A stretch of DNA of 64,000 bases from Luteimonas viscosa (GCF_008244685.1 NZ_VTFT01000001.1:1777248-1841247); one strand, 5' to 3'; shown: positions 33,758 to 43,875, counted from the first letter of the stretch. Made by a program: numbers and translations. Notes: generated from the letters alone by a model not told the origin.

Positions 33758-36475
33758 TCAACCGGTGTTCTGGACCCCTGCCGAAATGCCGTTGACCGTC
33801 GACACCAGCGCGCGCAGCAGGCCCTCGTCCTCGCGACCGCCGTCACGCCAGCGCTGCAGCAGTTCCACCTGCAGCAGGCTCAGTGGATCGACGTAGGGAT
33901 TGCGCAGGCGGATCGACAGCCGCAGGCGGTAGTCGTCGGCGAGGATGCGGTCGCGCTGCTTGAGCAACAGGATCGCGTCGCAGGTGCGCAGGAACTCCTC
34001 GGCGATGCCGGGGTGGAAGGTGTCGTGCAGCGGGCCGGCGAGTTTCGAGTAGCGCTCGAAGATCGCGAGGTCGGACTTGGCCAGCAGCATCTCGACATCG
34101 TCGAGCACCGCGGCGAAGAACGGCCAGTCGCGCGCCATCTCGGCCATCGCGTCCTGGCCATGGCGCTGCACGCCCTGGCACAGCGCATGGCCGATCCCGT
34201 ACCAGCCGGTGAGGCCCGATCGGTTCTGCGACCAGGCGAACACCCAGGGGATCGCGCGCAGGTTGTCGATGCCGCCGTCGCGGCGGCGCGAGGGACGCGA
34301 GCCGATCTGCAGGCGCTCGATCACGTCCACCGGGGTGGCGGCGCGGAAATAGTCGGGGAATTCCGGATGCTCGTGCACCAGCGCGCGGTAGTGCGCGCGC
34401 GAGGTCTCGGCCAGCGACCTGGCCATCTCGCGCCAGGCGTCCTCGCGCGGATCGCGCGGGCGCGGACGCAGGGTGGCGCGCAGCACCGCGCCGGTGGTCT
34501 GCTCGAGGTTGCGCAGCGCCAGCGCGCGGATGCCGTACTTGCGGTGGATCACCTCGCCCTGTTCGGTGACGCGCATCGAGCCGTTCACCGAGCCGCGCGG
34601 GGCGGCGATGATCGCGCGCTCGGTCTTGCCGCCACCGCGGCTGACCGAACCGCCGCGGCCGTGGAAGAACATGATCCGTACGCCGAAGCGGTTGGCCAGT
34701 TCGGTCAGTTCCACCTGGGTGCGCTGCAGCGCCCAGCGCGAGGCGAACAGGCCGCCGTCCTTGGCGCTGTCGGAGTAGCCCAGCATCACCGTCTGCTCGT
34801 CGCCGCGCGCGGCCAGGTGGGCGCGATAGGCCGGATCCTCGAACAGCGACTGCATCACCGCCGGCGCGGCCTTGAGGTCGTCGACGGTTTCGAACAGCGG
34901 CGAGACGTCCAGGGGCACGATGCCGTCCTCGACGCAACCGGCCACGCGTGCCAGCGCCAGCACCGCCAGGGCGTCGGCGGCGCTGCGGCTCATGCTGATG
35001 ATGTACAGGCCGATCGCGGCGACGCCGTGGCTGCCCCGCAGCTCGAGCACGGTGCGGAACACGTCGAGCGTGGACGCCAGCACGTCGCCTGGCGCCGAAG
35101 GCGCGGAGGGCGGCTTGTCGAGCAGCGCCTGCAGGCGCGAGGTGCGGTCCGAAGCCTCGCGCGCGGCCCAGTCGGCGTCGCCCAGCAGGTCGGCGAGCGC
35201 CGCATCGTGGACCGCGGAGTCCTGCCGCAGGTCGAGCGCGGCGAGATGGAAGCCGAAGGTGCGCGCGCGCCAGAGCACGCGCTGCAGGGCGAAACGTCCG
35301 GCGTGCTCGCCGCGGTGGTGCAGCAGGCTGGCGTCGATCAGTTCGAGGTCGGCGATGAACTCCTGCGCGCCGGCATATCCGGCCGCGTCCGATTCGGCGG
35401 TCAGCGCGAGGCGCGCCTTCATCAGGTCGATCAGGCGCCGGTACGGCATGTCGGCCAGGCGCGGCCGCAGCCTCGCCGCCGCCTGCGGCAGCCGGGCGAC
35501 GTAGTGGTCGATGCGCGCGAGCACCGCGGCATCCACCTCCACCCGGCCCAGCGACTGGGTGAGCATGTTGCCCAGCGCGCGCAGGTCGGCGCGGTATTGC
35601 GCGATCGCCTGCGCCCGCTGCGCGTCGAGCGCGGCGCGGATCGTGCCGGCGTTGACGTTGGGGTTGCCGTCCATGTCGCCGCCCACCCAGGTGCCGAAGC
35701 GCAGCACCTGCGGCAGGCTGATGCGCCGGCCGTATACCGCCTCGACCGCGTCGGCGAAAGCCTCGTAGTACACCGGCACCACGCGGTAGAGCATGCGGGC
35801 CAGGTAGTAGCCGACGTGTTCCACCTCGTCGGCGACGGTGGGCTTGTGCGCGGGCGTGTCGCTGGTCTGCCAGCCGGCGGTGAGCGACAGGCGGATGCGC
35901 TCGATGTCAGCGCGGCGCTCCACCGGCGTACGCGTGCGATCGATGTCGTCCACCAGCCGCTCGACGATCTCGCGTTCCTTTTCCAGCATCACCCGGCGTA
36001 CGGCCTCGGTGGGGTGCGCGGTGAACACCGGCTCGACCCACAGCCGCGGCAGCGTGGCGACGAGTTCCTCGAAGCTGACGCCGTCTTCGCGCAAGCCGCG
36101 CAGCACCGCCTCGAAGCCGCCGGGCTGCGGCTGGTCGCTGCTGCGCTCGTAGTCGCGGCGACGGCGGATGCGGTGCACGCGCTCGGCCAGGTTGATCGCA
36201 CCGAAGTAGGTCGAGAACGCACGCACCACCGCCTCGGCATCGGCCAGCGGCACCCTGGCCATCTCCGCGGCCAGCGCATCGACCGGCAGGCCCTGCTCGC
36301 GGCGCGCGATCGCGGCGCGGCGGATGCCTTCCACCTCGGCCAGCAACGCAGGCGACCCCTGCTCGGCCAGCACCTCGCCGACCAGCGTGCCCAGCTGGCG
36401 CACGTCGTCGCGCAGCAGGGCATCGGTCTCGGCGAATTCGAGTTGGTCGCGCAGCGGGCCGTCTGGGATATTCAT
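33758..36475 (-). CDS. ppc: Phosphoenolpyruvate carboxylase
   Basis: A 905-residue enzyme that carboxylates PEP to oxaloacetate to refill the TCA cycle. The catalytic His is in VFTAHPTEAVRR, MLGYSDSAKDGG and FHGRGGSVSRGGG are the signature loops, and the chain ends with the invariant QNTG. The start MNIPDGPLRD at 36475 fits family length; 18 upstream in-frame codons are unlike it. It stands alone with a REP unit downstream and an inverted repeat upstream. Confidence 0.97.
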   Translation of the reverse strand: MNIPDGPLRDQLEFAETDALLRDDVRQLGTLVGEVLAEQGSPALLAEVEGIRRAAIARREQGLPVDALAAEMARVPLADAEAVVRAFSTYFGAINLAERVHRIRRRRDYERSSDQPQPGGFEAVLRGLREDGVSFEELVATLPRLWVEPVFTAHPTEAVRRVMLEKEREIVERLVDDIDRTRTPVERRADIERIRLSLTAGWQTSDTPAHKPTVADEVEHVGYYLARMLYRVVPVYYEAFADAVEAVYGRRISLPQVLRFGTWVGGDMDGNPNVNAGTIRAALDAQRAQAIAQYRADLRALGNMLTQSLGRVEVDAAVLARIDHYVARLPQAAARLRPRLADMPYRRLIDLMKARLALTAESDAAGYAGAQEFIADLELIDASLLHHRGEHAGRFALQRVLWRARTFGFHLAALDLRQDSAVHDAALADLLGDADWAAREASDRTSRLQALLDKPPSAPSAPGDVLASTLDVFRTVLELRGSHGVAAIGLYIISMSRSAADALAVLALARVAGCVEDGIVPLDVSPLFETVDDLKAAPAVMQSLFEDPAYRAHLAARGDEQTVMLGYSDSAKDGGLFASRWALQRTQVELTELANRFGVRIMFFHGRGGSVSRGGGKTERAIIAAPRGSVNGSMRVTEQGEVIHRKYGIRALALRNLEQTTGAVLRATLRPRPRDPREDAWREMARSLAETSRAHYRALVHEHPEFPDYFRAATPVDVIERLQIGSRPSRRRDGGIDNLRAIPWVFAWSQNRSGLTGWYGIGHALCQGVQRHGQDAMAEMARDWPFFAAVLDDVEMLLAKSDLAIFERYSKLAGPLHDTFHPGIAEEFLRTCDAILLLKQRDRILADDYRLRLSIRLRNPYVDPLSLLQVELLQRWRDGGREDEGLLRALVSTVNGISAGVQNTG

Positions 36476-36598
36476 CCGCAAGACGTTAGCGCGTTTCCTG
36501 CCGCAGTGCAGCATCCGTTGCCGGCGCAACCGTCTGCCATGGCCTGGTACAGCGCCTGCAAGGACGTGTCATCCCGCTCTGTCGGTCATCCGATCTGC

Positions 36599-36679
36599 GT
36601 CATCCCGAGCGCAGGGAGGGATCCGGTCTCCGGTTGCCCTGTCGCCGAACACGAGATCACTCGCTGCGCCCGGGATGAC
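36599..36679. repeat. Imperfect inverted repeat (GTCATCCC type) between ppc and gshA
   Basis: GTCATCCCGAGCGCAGGG.. (36599-36623) is mirrored by ..CGCTGCGCCCGGGATGAC (36655-36679) across about 30 bases. The ends are exact inverses (GTCATCCC / GGGATGAC). The form resembles a mobile intergenic hairpin and may end gshA transcription. Confidence 0.65.
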
Positions 36680-36726
36680 ATCCTTTCCGGTTTCCGGAGC
36701 GACTCCCTGCCAAACTGCGCGCGTGA

Positions 36727-38091
36727 TCAGTACGCGAACTCGCGGAACACGTGGTCGATGTCGCCCTGCCATGGCCCGTGGAACAGCGCCAGCTTGCGCT
36801 CGGCCGGGGTCTGCCCGGCGTCGACCACTTCCAGCAGCGGCGTGAGGAACTCGCGTTCGTCCTCGCCGCCGGCGTTGCGGCGCGCGCGACGCGCGAGGCC
36901 GGCGGCGGCGATCTCCAGCGCCGCGCGCGACAGATCGCGCACGCTGCCGCCGCGGAACGGCAGGCCCAGCGCATGCCGGGGCACGCCGTCGCGCAGGGCG
37001 TGGCGCTCCTCGCGGCTGAAGTCCTTGACCAGGTCCCAGGCGGCGTCGAGCGCGGCATCGTCGTAGAGCAGGCCGACCCAGAACGCGGGCAGCGCGCACA
37101 GCCGGTTCCAGGGCCCGCCGTCGGCGCCGCGCATCTCCAGGTACTTCTTCAGCCGCACTTCCGGGAAGGCGGTGGTCATGTGGTCGTTCCAGTCGCGCAG
37201 GTTCGGCAGCACGCCGGGGAGCACGTCGAGCCTGCCGGCGAGAAAATCGCGGAACGACTTGCCGGCGGCGTCGATGTATTCGCCGTCGCGGTAGGAGAAG
37301 TACATCGGCACGTCGAGCAGGTAGTCGACGTAGCGCTCGTAGCCGAAGCCGTCCTCGAACACGAAGTCGAGCATGCCGGTGCGGTCGGGATCGGTGTCGG
37401 TCCAGATGTGCGAGCGGTAGCTGAGGTAGCCGTTGGGCCGGCCTTCGGTGAACGGCGAATCAGCGAACAGCGCGGTGGCGATCGGCTGCAGCGCGAGCGA
37501 GACCCGGAACTTCTTCACCATGTCCGCCTCGTCCGCGTAGTCGAGGTTGACCTGGACCGTGCAGGTGCGGGTCATCATGTCGAGGCCGAGCTTGCCCACC
37601 TTCGGCATGTAGTCGCGCATGATCCGGTAGCGGCCCTTGGGCATCCACGGCATGTCCGCGCGTGCCCACTTGGGCTGGAAGCCCATGCCGAGGAAGCCAA
37701 GGCGCAGTTCGTCGGCCACCGCCTTGACCTCGCGCAGGTGGCTGCCGACCTCCCGGCAGGTTTCGTGGATGTCCACCAGCGGCGCGCCCGACAGCTCGAG
37801 TTGTCCTGCCGGTTCGAGCGTCACCGAAGCACCGTCCTTGAGCAGGGCAATGGTGTGGCCGTGTTCCTGCACCGCCTGCCAGTCGTACCGGGTCAGGCCC
37901 TCGAGCAACGCCTCGATGCCGCGCTCGCCCTCGAACGGCGGCGGCCGCAGGTCGTCGAAGCGGAAGCCGAACTTCTCGTGCTCGGTGCCGATGCGCCAGT
38001 CCCCGAGCGGCTTTTCGCCCGATGCGAGCACCGCGACCAGCTGGTCGCGGTGGGTGATCGGCGTGTCGCCTGCGTGGCTGGGACTCGACAT
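36727..38091 (-). CDS. gshA: Glutamate-cysteine ligase, plant-like type
   Basis: A 454-residue ligase for the first step of glutathione synthesis. It belongs to the GCS2/plant-like class used by Xanthomonadaceae and alphaproteobacteria and not to the E. coli class. [36 protein letters not shown] and [14 protein letters not shown] are its hallmarks. Glutathione from this pathway is the cofactor of the frm operon close by. A TATAGT hexamer at 38149-38154 may be the -10. Start at 38091 was chosen for family length; the Shine-Dalgarno is poor. Confidence 0.94.
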   Translation of the reverse strand: MSSPSHAGDTPITHRDQLVAVLASGEKPLGDWRIGTEHEKFGFRFDDLRPPPFEGERGIEALLEGLTRYDWQAVQEHGHTIALLKDGASVTLEPAGQLELSGAPLVDIHETCREVGSHLREVKAVADELRLGFLGMGFQPKWARADMPWMPKGRYRIMRDYMPKVGKLGLDMMTRTCTVQVNLDYADEADMVKKFRVSLALQPIATALFADSPFTEGRPNGYLSYRSHIWTDTDPDRTGMLDFVFEDGFGYERYVDYLLDVPMYFSYRDGEYIDAAGKSFRDFLAGRLDVLPGVLPNLRDWNDHMTTAFPEVRLKKYLEMRGADGGPWNRLCALPAFWVGLLYDDAALDAAWDLVKDFSREERHALRDGVPRHALGLPFRGGSVRDLSRAALEIAAAGLARRARRNAGGEDEREFLTPLLEVVDAGQTPAERKLALFHGPWQGDIDHVFREFAY

Positions 38092-38378
38092 GGGGCGCTC
38101 TGGCGGGAGGAGGCGCCCGGCCCGGACGGCCGGCGTTCGCGAGGCGGCACTATAGAACGCCGTTGCGCCGCGCGGCGTACCGGCGCTGGAACGCAGGCGC
38201 GCCACCGATGGGCGCGATGCGGCGCGGCACGCTGCGCCGCAAGCAGCCTTCGCGACAGGCTCTGACTCGACCGGCGCGACCTGGCGCTGCGCATGCGGAT
38301 GCATGCGCTTCGCATTCCGTCGCGGCGCGGCCGGATGCGACAGAATCCGGTCTCCGCCGCGAGCGCCGGAGCGCCACG

Positions 38379-39074
38379 ATGACCAGCCGCCACCCCGAAC
38401 GCCATCGCAGCCACCGTGCCGGCTGGCTGCGCGCGGCGGTGCTCGGCGCCAACGACGGCATCGTCTCCGTGGCCGGCGTCGTGGTGGCCGTGGCCGCCGC
38501 GGGCGCGCTGCACGAGACGGTGCTGATGACGGGGGTGGCCGCCACCGTCGCCGGCGCGATCTCGATGGCAGCGGGCGAATACGTTTCGGTGCAGTCGCAG
38601 GCCGACACCGAGGCCGCCGACATCGCGGTCGAGCGTCGCGAACTGCGCGACGAACCCGCCGCCGAACTGGACGAGCTGGCGGCGATCTACCGGCGAAGGG
38701 GGCTGGAGCCCGCGCTCGCTCGGACCGTGGCCGAGCAGCTCACCCGGCACGACGCGCTCGCCGCGCATGCACGCGACGAGCTCGGCATCACCGAGACCTT
38801 GCGCGCGCGTCCGCTGCAGGCGGCGTTGTCGTCGTCGGTCGCTTTCTGTGCGGGCGCGGCACTGCCGGTGCTCGCGGCGCTGCTGGCACCGCCCTCGCGG
38901 GTGCAGCCGGTGGTGGCGGCCGCGACCCTGGTCGCGCTGCTGCTGTCGGGCGCGACCGCCGCCCGGCTCGGCGGCGCGCCGGCGGCGCGTGGCGCGTTGC
39001 GCGTCGGTTTCTGGGGCGCACTGGCGATGGTCGCGGCGGCGCTGATCGGGCAGTTGTTCGACGCACGCGCCTGA
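38379..39074 (+). CDS. VIT family (VIT1/CCC1) membrane transporter
   Basis: A 231-residue membrane protein with five predicted helices and the VIT hallmark [15 protein letters not shown] at the N-terminus plus [15 protein letters not shown] after helix 2. The hydrophilic middle (~70-145) carries acidic residues but is short. Family members move Fe2+ or Mn2+ out of the cytosol, so it may relieve metal stress. Start at 38379 follows GGAGCG. The preceding 38092-38378 region holds nothing I can recognise apart from a possible gshA promoter. Confidence 0.9.
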   Translation: MTSRHPERHRSHRAGWLRAAVLGANDGIVSVAGVVVAVAAAGALHETVLMTGVAATVAGAISMAAGEYVSVQSQADTEAADIAVERRELRDEPAAELDELAAIYRRRGLEPALARTVAEQLTRHDALAAHARDELGITETLRARPLQAALSSSVAFCAGAALPVLAALLAPPSRVQPVVAAATLVALLLSGATAARLGGAPAARGALRVGFWGALAMVAAALIGQLFDARA

Positions 39075-39077
39075 GCC

Positions 39078-39650
39078 CTACAGCGGCCGCAGGAACACCT
39101 GGAACGCGAGGTCGCGGGTGCCGCCGGCGTCGAACAGTTCGATCCAGCCGGGCGGATTGTCCGAGGCGATGAACCAGGCCTTGGCGGCGGGATAGGGGTC
39201 GCCGTGCGGACCGGGCAGGACCCCGCAGTCGTACTTGCCCTTCACCCGCAAGGTCACCGCGTAGGTCCCCGGACCGACCAGCGGCGGATTGGTGAATTCG
39301 ACCATGCGCATGCCCACTGTGGGCGTGGGGATCGAGTCGAACAGATATCCCGGCAGTTCCTCGTAGGCCACCACGGACCCGTCCGGCATGCCGCCGGCAG
39401 TCTTCTCCAGGGTGACGCGAACGTCGGCCTTCGGCTGGCAACTCAGCGGCAGCATGACGTGGCTGATGTAACCCGTCTGCACCACTTCGAACGACTGCGC
39501 CAGTCGCTGCTGCACCGAGCCGCCCAGGGCCAGCCATCCGCCGGCGACGTCGAGATTCACCTGTTCGGCCTCCAGTTCCGGCGGCGCCGCCACCGCCGCC
39601 GTCGTGACCGCCAGCCATATCGCCAGCATCATCGCGGTTCGCCTGAGCAT
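39078..39650 (-). CDS. Secreted protein of unknown function
   Basis: 190 residues with a clear signal peptide (MMLAIWLAVTTAAVA, cut near AAPP). The mature part is beta-rich (SFEVVQTGYISHVMLPL, GPGTYAVTLRVKG), like choice-of-anchor or jelly-roll domains, and has two cysteines that could form a disulfide. A strong Shine-Dalgarno (GGAGGAA) lies 5 nt before the start. It converges tail to tail with the VIT gene 3 nt away. I know no function. Confidence 0.78.
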   Translation of the reverse strand: MLRRTAMMLAIWLAVTTAAVAAPPELEAEQVNLDVAGGWLALGGSVQQRLAQSFEVVQTGYISHVMLPLSCQPKADVRVTLEKTAGGMPDGSVVAYEELPGYLFDSIPTPTVGMRMVEFTNPPLVGPGTYAVTLRVKGKYDCGVLPGPHGDPYPAAKAWFIASDNPPGWIELFDAGGTRDLAFQVFLRPL

Positions 39651-39731
39651 GGGTTTCCTCCGCGGCGGCGACAGGCCGCCTCGTCCCTACATACGCAGTC
39701 GGGTGCTCCCGGATGCCAGGGGAACGACCGG

Positions 39732-40337
39732 CTAGAGCTCCAGCCAGCCCGCGACCACCGCCCGCAGCTCGTCGACACCGGCCCGGGTCTCGCCCGAGAA
39801 CGCCTGCACGCCGATGCTGTCGCCGTAAGCCGCAGCCAGCTGCCGCCGCACCGCCTGCACGGTATTGCCCGCGGCCCCGCGCGAGAGCTTGTCGGCCTTG
39901 GTCAGCAGCGCGTGCGCCGGCAGCCCGCGGCGCATGGCGTAACCGAGCATCTGCAGGTCGTAGTCCTTGAGCGGGTGGCGGATGTCCATCACCACCACCA
40001 GCCCGCGCAGGGCGAAGCGGTCCTGGAACCACTGGTCGATGAACGCCTGCCAGTGCTCGCGCAGGGCCAGCGGCACCTTGGCGTAACCGTAGCCGGGCAG
40101 GTCGACCAGGTACTTGCCCTCGTGCGGCGGCAGCGCGAAGTACACCAGCTGCTGGGTGCGGCCCGGGGTCTTGGACACCCGCGCCAGCGCGTTCTGCTGG
40201 CACATCGCGTTGAGCGCGCTGGACTTGCCGGCGTTGGAACGGCCGGCGAACGCAACCTCGGCGCCACCGTCGGGCGGCAACTGCTTCGGGGTGTGGGCAG
40301 CCAGCAGGTAGCTGGCACGCGCGAACGGGTTCGACAT
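39732..40337 (-). CDS. engB: Ribosome biogenesis GTPase EngB (YihA)
   Basis: A 201-residue essential GTPase acting in 50S assembly. G1 is AGRSNAGKSS, G3 is DLPGYGYAKV and G4 is LTKADKL. The short N-terminal extension (MSNPFARASYLLAA) fits the family, setting the start at 40337. It is divergent from the cytochrome c4 gene, as in many gammaproteobacteria. Confidence 0.96.
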   Translation of the reverse strand: MSNPFARASYLLAAHTPKQLPPDGGAEVAFAGRSNAGKSSALNAMCQQNALARVSKTPGRTQQLVYFALPPHEGKYLVDLPGYGYAKVPLALREHWQAFIDQWFQDRFALRGLVVVMDIRHPLKDYDLQMLGYAMRRGLPAHALLTKADKLSRGAAGNTVQAVRRQLAAAYGDSIGVQAFSGETRAGVDELRAVVAGWLEL

Positions 40338-40485
40338 CGGCGTCCATGGGGCTCGGGGCCGGCATAGCTTCGCACGGGCACCGCGCCGACGCGGTTTGAC
40401 CGCCCCGGTGGCGCGCCGCGATAATCCCCGGCCTTGTGGCCGCGCGTATCCGGGCCGCACTCCCCGATTCTCCGGAGCCCAGCCA

Positions 40486-41382
40486 ATGCGCCACGCTCGC
40501 GCCTACGGTTTCGCCGGTCTCGTCGCCCTTGCGGCCGGCGCCGTCGCGTTCGCCCAGTCCGTCGTCGAACCGCTGCCGGAGAACCCGCCGGTGGAGGTCG
40601 CGCCGCTGGATGCCAGTGCGCTGGCCGCCCTGGCCAAGACCCGGGCCGGCGACGCCGAGCGTGGCGCCACCCTGGCCGGCACCTGCGCCGCCTGCCATGG
40701 CCTCGACGGCAACCCGCCGGAAGGCCTGCCGTATCCGCGCATCGCCGGCCAGAGCGAGCGCTATGTCTCCCAGCAGCTGGCCCTGTTCAAGAGCGGCGAG
40801 CGCAACACCGGCCTGGCGGCGGCGATGATCCCGTTCGCCACCCCGCTCTCGGCACAGGACATGCGCGACCTGGGCGCGTTCTTCGCCACCAAGGCCGCCG
40901 GTGCCGGCATCGCCGACGACGCGGCCGTGGCCGAGGGCCCCTACCAGGGCATGAAGTTCTACGAGATCGGCGAGCGCCTGTACCGCTCCGGCGACGGCGC
41001 GCGTGGCATCCCGGCCTGCATGGCCTGCCACGGCCCGGCCGGTGCCGGCAATCCGGGCCCGGCCTACCCGGCCGTCGCCGGCCAGGAGGCCGCCTATGTC
41101 GACCGCCGCCTGCAGGAGTACCGGGCCGGCACGACCAGCCAGCAGGACCGTCACCTGTTCGACATCATGGCCGCGATCGCCGCGCCGCTGACCGACCAGG
41201 AGATCCAGGCCCTGGCCAGCTACCTGCAGGGCTTGCACGAACGCCCCGACGCCGCCACCCTGGCCGCGATCGAGGCCGCGGGCCCGGTCGCGCCCGCGGC
41301 GCCGGCACCGGCTCCCGCGGAAGCGCCTGCCGACGAAGGCGTCGAGGCCCCTGCGCCCGAGGCCGGCGCGCAGGGCTCCTGA
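40486..41382 (+). CDS. Dihaem cytochrome c4 with Ala/Pro-rich tail
   Basis: 298 residues: a Sec signal peptide, then two cytochrome c domains with CAACH (Cys67) and CMACH (Cys178). Each has a distal Met candidate (AAMIPFATPL and DIMAAIAAPL). Cytochrome c4 carries electrons in the periplasm from bc1 to terminal oxidases. The last ~45 residues are an Ala/Pro/Glu-rich tail not found in typical c4. It is 27-54 nt ahead of a dsbA gene, so the two are probably co-transcribed. GATAAT at 40419-40424 may be the -10. Confidence 0.93.
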   Translation: MRHARAYGFAGLVALAAGAVAFAQSVVEPLPENPPVEVAPLDASALAALAKTRAGDAERGATLAGTCAACHGLDGNPPEGLPYPRIAGQSERYVSQQLALFKSGERNTGLAAAMIPFATPLSAQDMRDLGAFFATKAAGAGIADDAAVAEGPYQGMKFYEIGERLYRSGDGARGIPACMACHGPAGAGNPGPAYPAVAGQEAAYVDRRLQEYRAGTTSQQDRHLFDIMAAIAAPLTDQEIQALASYLQGLHERPDAATLAAIEAAGPVAPAAPAPAPAEAPADEGVEAPAPEAGAQGS

Positions 41383-41436
41383 GTCCGGGGCCGGCGCCGC
41401 CGCCAGCCCATGCCACGCCCCCCTCCCCGCCCCGCC

Positions 41437-42063
41437 ATGCTGCGTCGCCTGCTCCTGCTGTGCCTTTGCGCGCTGCTGCCGTTGTCGGCGCTGGCGCAGG
41501 CTCCGGTGGAAGGCACCGACTACGTCCGGATCGCGGACGGCGCACGCTGGAAGCCCGCGCCGGGCACGGTCGAGGTGGTGGAGATCTTCGCCTACCCCTG
41601 CGGCCACTGCGACCAGTTCCGGCCGATGCTCGCCGCCTGGAAACGCGGTGCCGGCAAGGACGTGCGCCTGCATCACCTGCCCGCGGCCTACGATCCCGGC
41701 AACGCCTACGCGCGCGCCTACTTCGCGCTCGAGGCCCTGGGGCGGGCGGCCGAACTGCATCCGCGACTGTTCGACGCGATCCACCGCGAGGGCAGCCTGC
41801 CGGCGCGCGGCGCCTCGACCGGCGAGATGGTGGCGTTCCTGGCCGCGGAAGGACTCGACCCGGAACGGGTGGCAGCGGCGATGGCTTCGCCCGCGACTGA
41901 CGAAAAGATGAACGCCGCACGCGCGTTCGCCGTGCGCAGCGGCCTGCAGGGCACGCCGACCCTCATCATCAACGGCAAGTACCGCGTGCAGGCGCGCACG
42001 CTGCGCGACAGCCTGCGCATCGCCGACGCCCTGATCGCGATGGAACGCGCAATTCCGCGCTGA
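41437..42063 (+). CDS. DsbA-type thiol:disulfide oxidoreductase, CGHC active site
   Basis: 208 residues with a signal peptide (LLLLCLCALLPLSALAQA). Thioredoxin-fold DsbA with CGHC (Cys55, Cys58) and the cis-Pro loop QGTPTLIINGKY. A second ATG 27 nt upstream exists, but MLRRLLLL is the natural signal start. It follows cytochrome c4 and precedes a second DsbA, a typical Xanthomonadaceae order that ties periplasmic disulfide formation to c-type cytochrome biogenesis. The CxxC dipeptide GH differs from E. coli DsbA (PH). Confidence 0.93.
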   Translation: MLRRLLLLCLCALLPLSALAQAPVEGTDYVRIADGARWKPAPGTVEVVEIFAYPCGHCDQFRPMLAAWKRGAGKDVRLHHLPAAYDPGNAYARAYFALEALGRAAELHPRLFDAIHREGSLPARGASTGEMVAFLAAEGLDPERVAAAMASPATDEKMNAARAFAVRSGLQGTPTLIINGKYRVQARTLRDSLRIADALIAMERAIPR

Positions 42064-42125
42064 ACGCCGCGTCCGTCACGGCCTGCGCTGTACGCTTCGT
42101 CCTCCACGTGCCAGGAAAACCGCCG

Positions 42126-42974
42126 ATGAACCTTCGCGCCGCCTCCCGCCTCGTCCTGATGCCTGCCGCCCTGGGGTGGCTGCTCGCCGCCTGCCAGCCG
42201 CAGGCGCCGGAGGAAGCCGCTGCCGCACCGGCGGCGCAAGCGCCCGCCGCGTCCGCCGAGGCAGTCGCCGACGAGCCCGCGCTCGACCCGGCGGCGCCCG
42301 CCGACCAGGCGACCGCCGATGCCGCACCCGAACAGCCTGCCGAGACCCCCGCGCCCGGCGAGGCGCCGGCTGCGCCCCCCGCACCCGCCGCGGGCGGAGT
42401 CCGCTTCGCCACCGAGGGCGAGCACTACGACCTGATCCCGGGCGGGCAGCCGTTCGAACCGCTCGAAGGCAAGATCGAGGTGGTCGAGGTGTTCAACTAC
42501 GTCTGCCCGGCCTGCGCGATGTTCCAGCCGCTGGTGAACACCTGGAAGGCGCGGCTGGGGCCCGACGTACGCTTCACCTACGTGCCGGCGCCGTTCGGCG
42601 GCAACTGGGATCCGTACGTGCGCGCGTACTACACCGCCGAAGCCATGGGCATCGCCGACAGGTCGCACGACGGCATCTTCAAGGCGATCCATGTCGACCG
42701 CAGCCTCAAGGGCGAGCGCGGCACCGATTCGGCGCAGGACATCGCGAAGGTCTACGCCCAGTACGGCGCCGACCCGGCGCAGTTCGCCAGCACCATGGCC
42801 AGCTTCACCGTGAACGCGAAGTTCGGCCGCGCCAAGCAGTACATCGCCCAGCAGCGCGCGAACTCGACCCCGACGATGATCGTCAACGGCCGCTACCGCA
42901 TCAAGGCGCGCAACTTCGAGACAATGCTGGAGAACACCGACCGCGTGATCTCGCAGGTACGCGCCGGCGGCTGA
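42126..42974 (+). CDS. Lipoprotein DsbA-type oxidoreductase with Ala/Pro linker, CPAC active site
   Basis: 282 residues. A lipobox (WLLAAC) predicts membrane anchoring. A ~70-residue Ala/Pro/Glu linker then spaces out a DsbA domain with CPAC (Cys127, Cys130) and the cis-Pro loop NSTPTMIVNGRY. The domain aligns with the preceding protein, so this is a tandem duplicate with a different active-site dipeptide and tethering. Pairing of a soluble and a tethered DsbA suggests two substrate sets. The linker is long enough to reach across part of the periplasm. Confidence 0.93.
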   Translation: MNLRAASRLVLMPAALGWLLAACQPQAPEEAAAAPAAQAPAASAEAVADEPALDPAAPADQATADAAPEQPAETPAPGEAPAAPPAPAAGGVRFATEGEHYDLIPGGQPFEPLEGKIEVVEVFNYVCPACAMFQPLVNTWKARLGPDVRFTYVPAPFGGNWDPYVRAYYTAEAMGIADRSHDGIFKAIHVDRSLKGERGTDSAQDIAKVYAQYGADPAQFASTMASFTVNAKFGRAKQYIAQQRANSTPTMIVNGRYRIKARNFETMLENTDRVISQVRAGG

Positions 42975-42987
42975 TGTCCCCAATCGC

Positions 42988-43749
42988 ATGTCGACGCAAC
43001 TGCTGAAGCTGCTCAGCGCGAACATCCAGGCAGGCTCCAGCACGCGCCGCTACAGCGACTACGCCACGCGCAGCTGGTCGCACGTGCTGCCCGCCGGCGG
43101 CAAGCGCACCTCGCTCGACGCGATCGCGCAGCTCGCCGGCGAGCACGACATCGTCGGCCTGCAGGAAACCGATCCGGGCAGCTGGCGGTCGGGTTTCACC
43201 AACCAGACCCACTACCTGGCCGAGCGCGCCGGCTTCGACTACTGGAGCCACCAGCCCAACCGTCGCGTCGGCAGCGTCGCGTCCAGCGCCAACGGGCTGC
43301 TCAGCCGGCTCGAGCCAGTGGAGGTGGTGGACCACTCGCTGCCCGGCAGGATCGCCGGGCGCGGGGTGCTGCTCGGCCACTTCGGCAACGGCCGCGAGGG
43401 CCTCACGGTGGCGGTCGCGCACCTGTCGCTGGGCGCGCAGTCGCGCAAGGTCCAGCTCGACTTCATCGCCGAACTGCTGCAGGACCACCCCAACGCGGTG
43501 CTGATGGGCGATTTCAACTGCGTCATCGACCGCCCGGAGATGGCCCACCTGTTCCGCAGCACGCGCCTGCAGCCGCCCGCCTGCGCGGTGCACACCTTCC
43601 CGAGCTGGAAGCCCCAGCGCGCGATCGACCACATCCTGGTCACCGATACCCTGCGCTGCGAGGGACTGCGCGCGGTGCCGGCGGCCTTCTCCGACCATCT
43701 CGCGCTGTCGGTGAACCTGGAAGTGCCGGAGTCGGCGCTGCAGCGTTGA
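42988..43749 (+). CDS. Endonuclease/exonuclease/phosphatase (EEP) family hydrolase
   Basis: A 253-residue metal-dependent EEP-fold protein: LLSANIQAG at the start, IVGLQETD (metal-binding Glu), MGDFNCVID and IDHILVT, then FSDHLALSV (catalytic Asp-His). No signal peptide. Substrate could be a phosphodiester, an inositol phosphate or DNA. It begins 13 nt after dsbA and is convergent with the TonB receptor gene, where a strong hairpin separates the two. Confidence 0.9.
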   Translation: MSTQLLKLLSANIQAGSSTRRYSDYATRSWSHVLPAGGKRTSLDAIAQLAGEHDIVGLQETDPGSWRSGFTNQTHYLAERAGFDYWSHQPNRRVGSVASSANGLLSRLEPVEVVDHSLPGRIAGRGVLLGHFGNGREGLTVAVAHLSLGAQSRKVQLDFIAELLQDHPNAVLMGDFNCVIDRPEMAHLFRSTRLQPPACAVHTFPSWKPQRAIDHILVTDTLRCEGLRAVPAAFSDHLALSVNLEVPESALQR

Positions 43750-43826
43750 GCGGGCGCCACGCGGCGTCGGCCGGTCGCGACTGGCGGCGCTGGCGCCGCC
43801 AGCTGCGGGATGCGCGGACCGGAGAA

Positions 43827-43856
43827 GGAGGGCGGCGATCGGCGCCGCCGCCCTCC
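43827..43856. terminator. Bidirectional terminator-like hairpin
   Basis: A perfect 11-bp GC-rich stem (43827-43837 with 43846-43856) and an 8-base loop lie between the convergent EEP and TonB receptor genes. No T-run follows on either side, so it could act as a transcript-stabilising hairpin if not as a terminator. Confidence 0.5.
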
Positions 43857-43875
43857 CCGTTCGCGGCGCGCCGCG

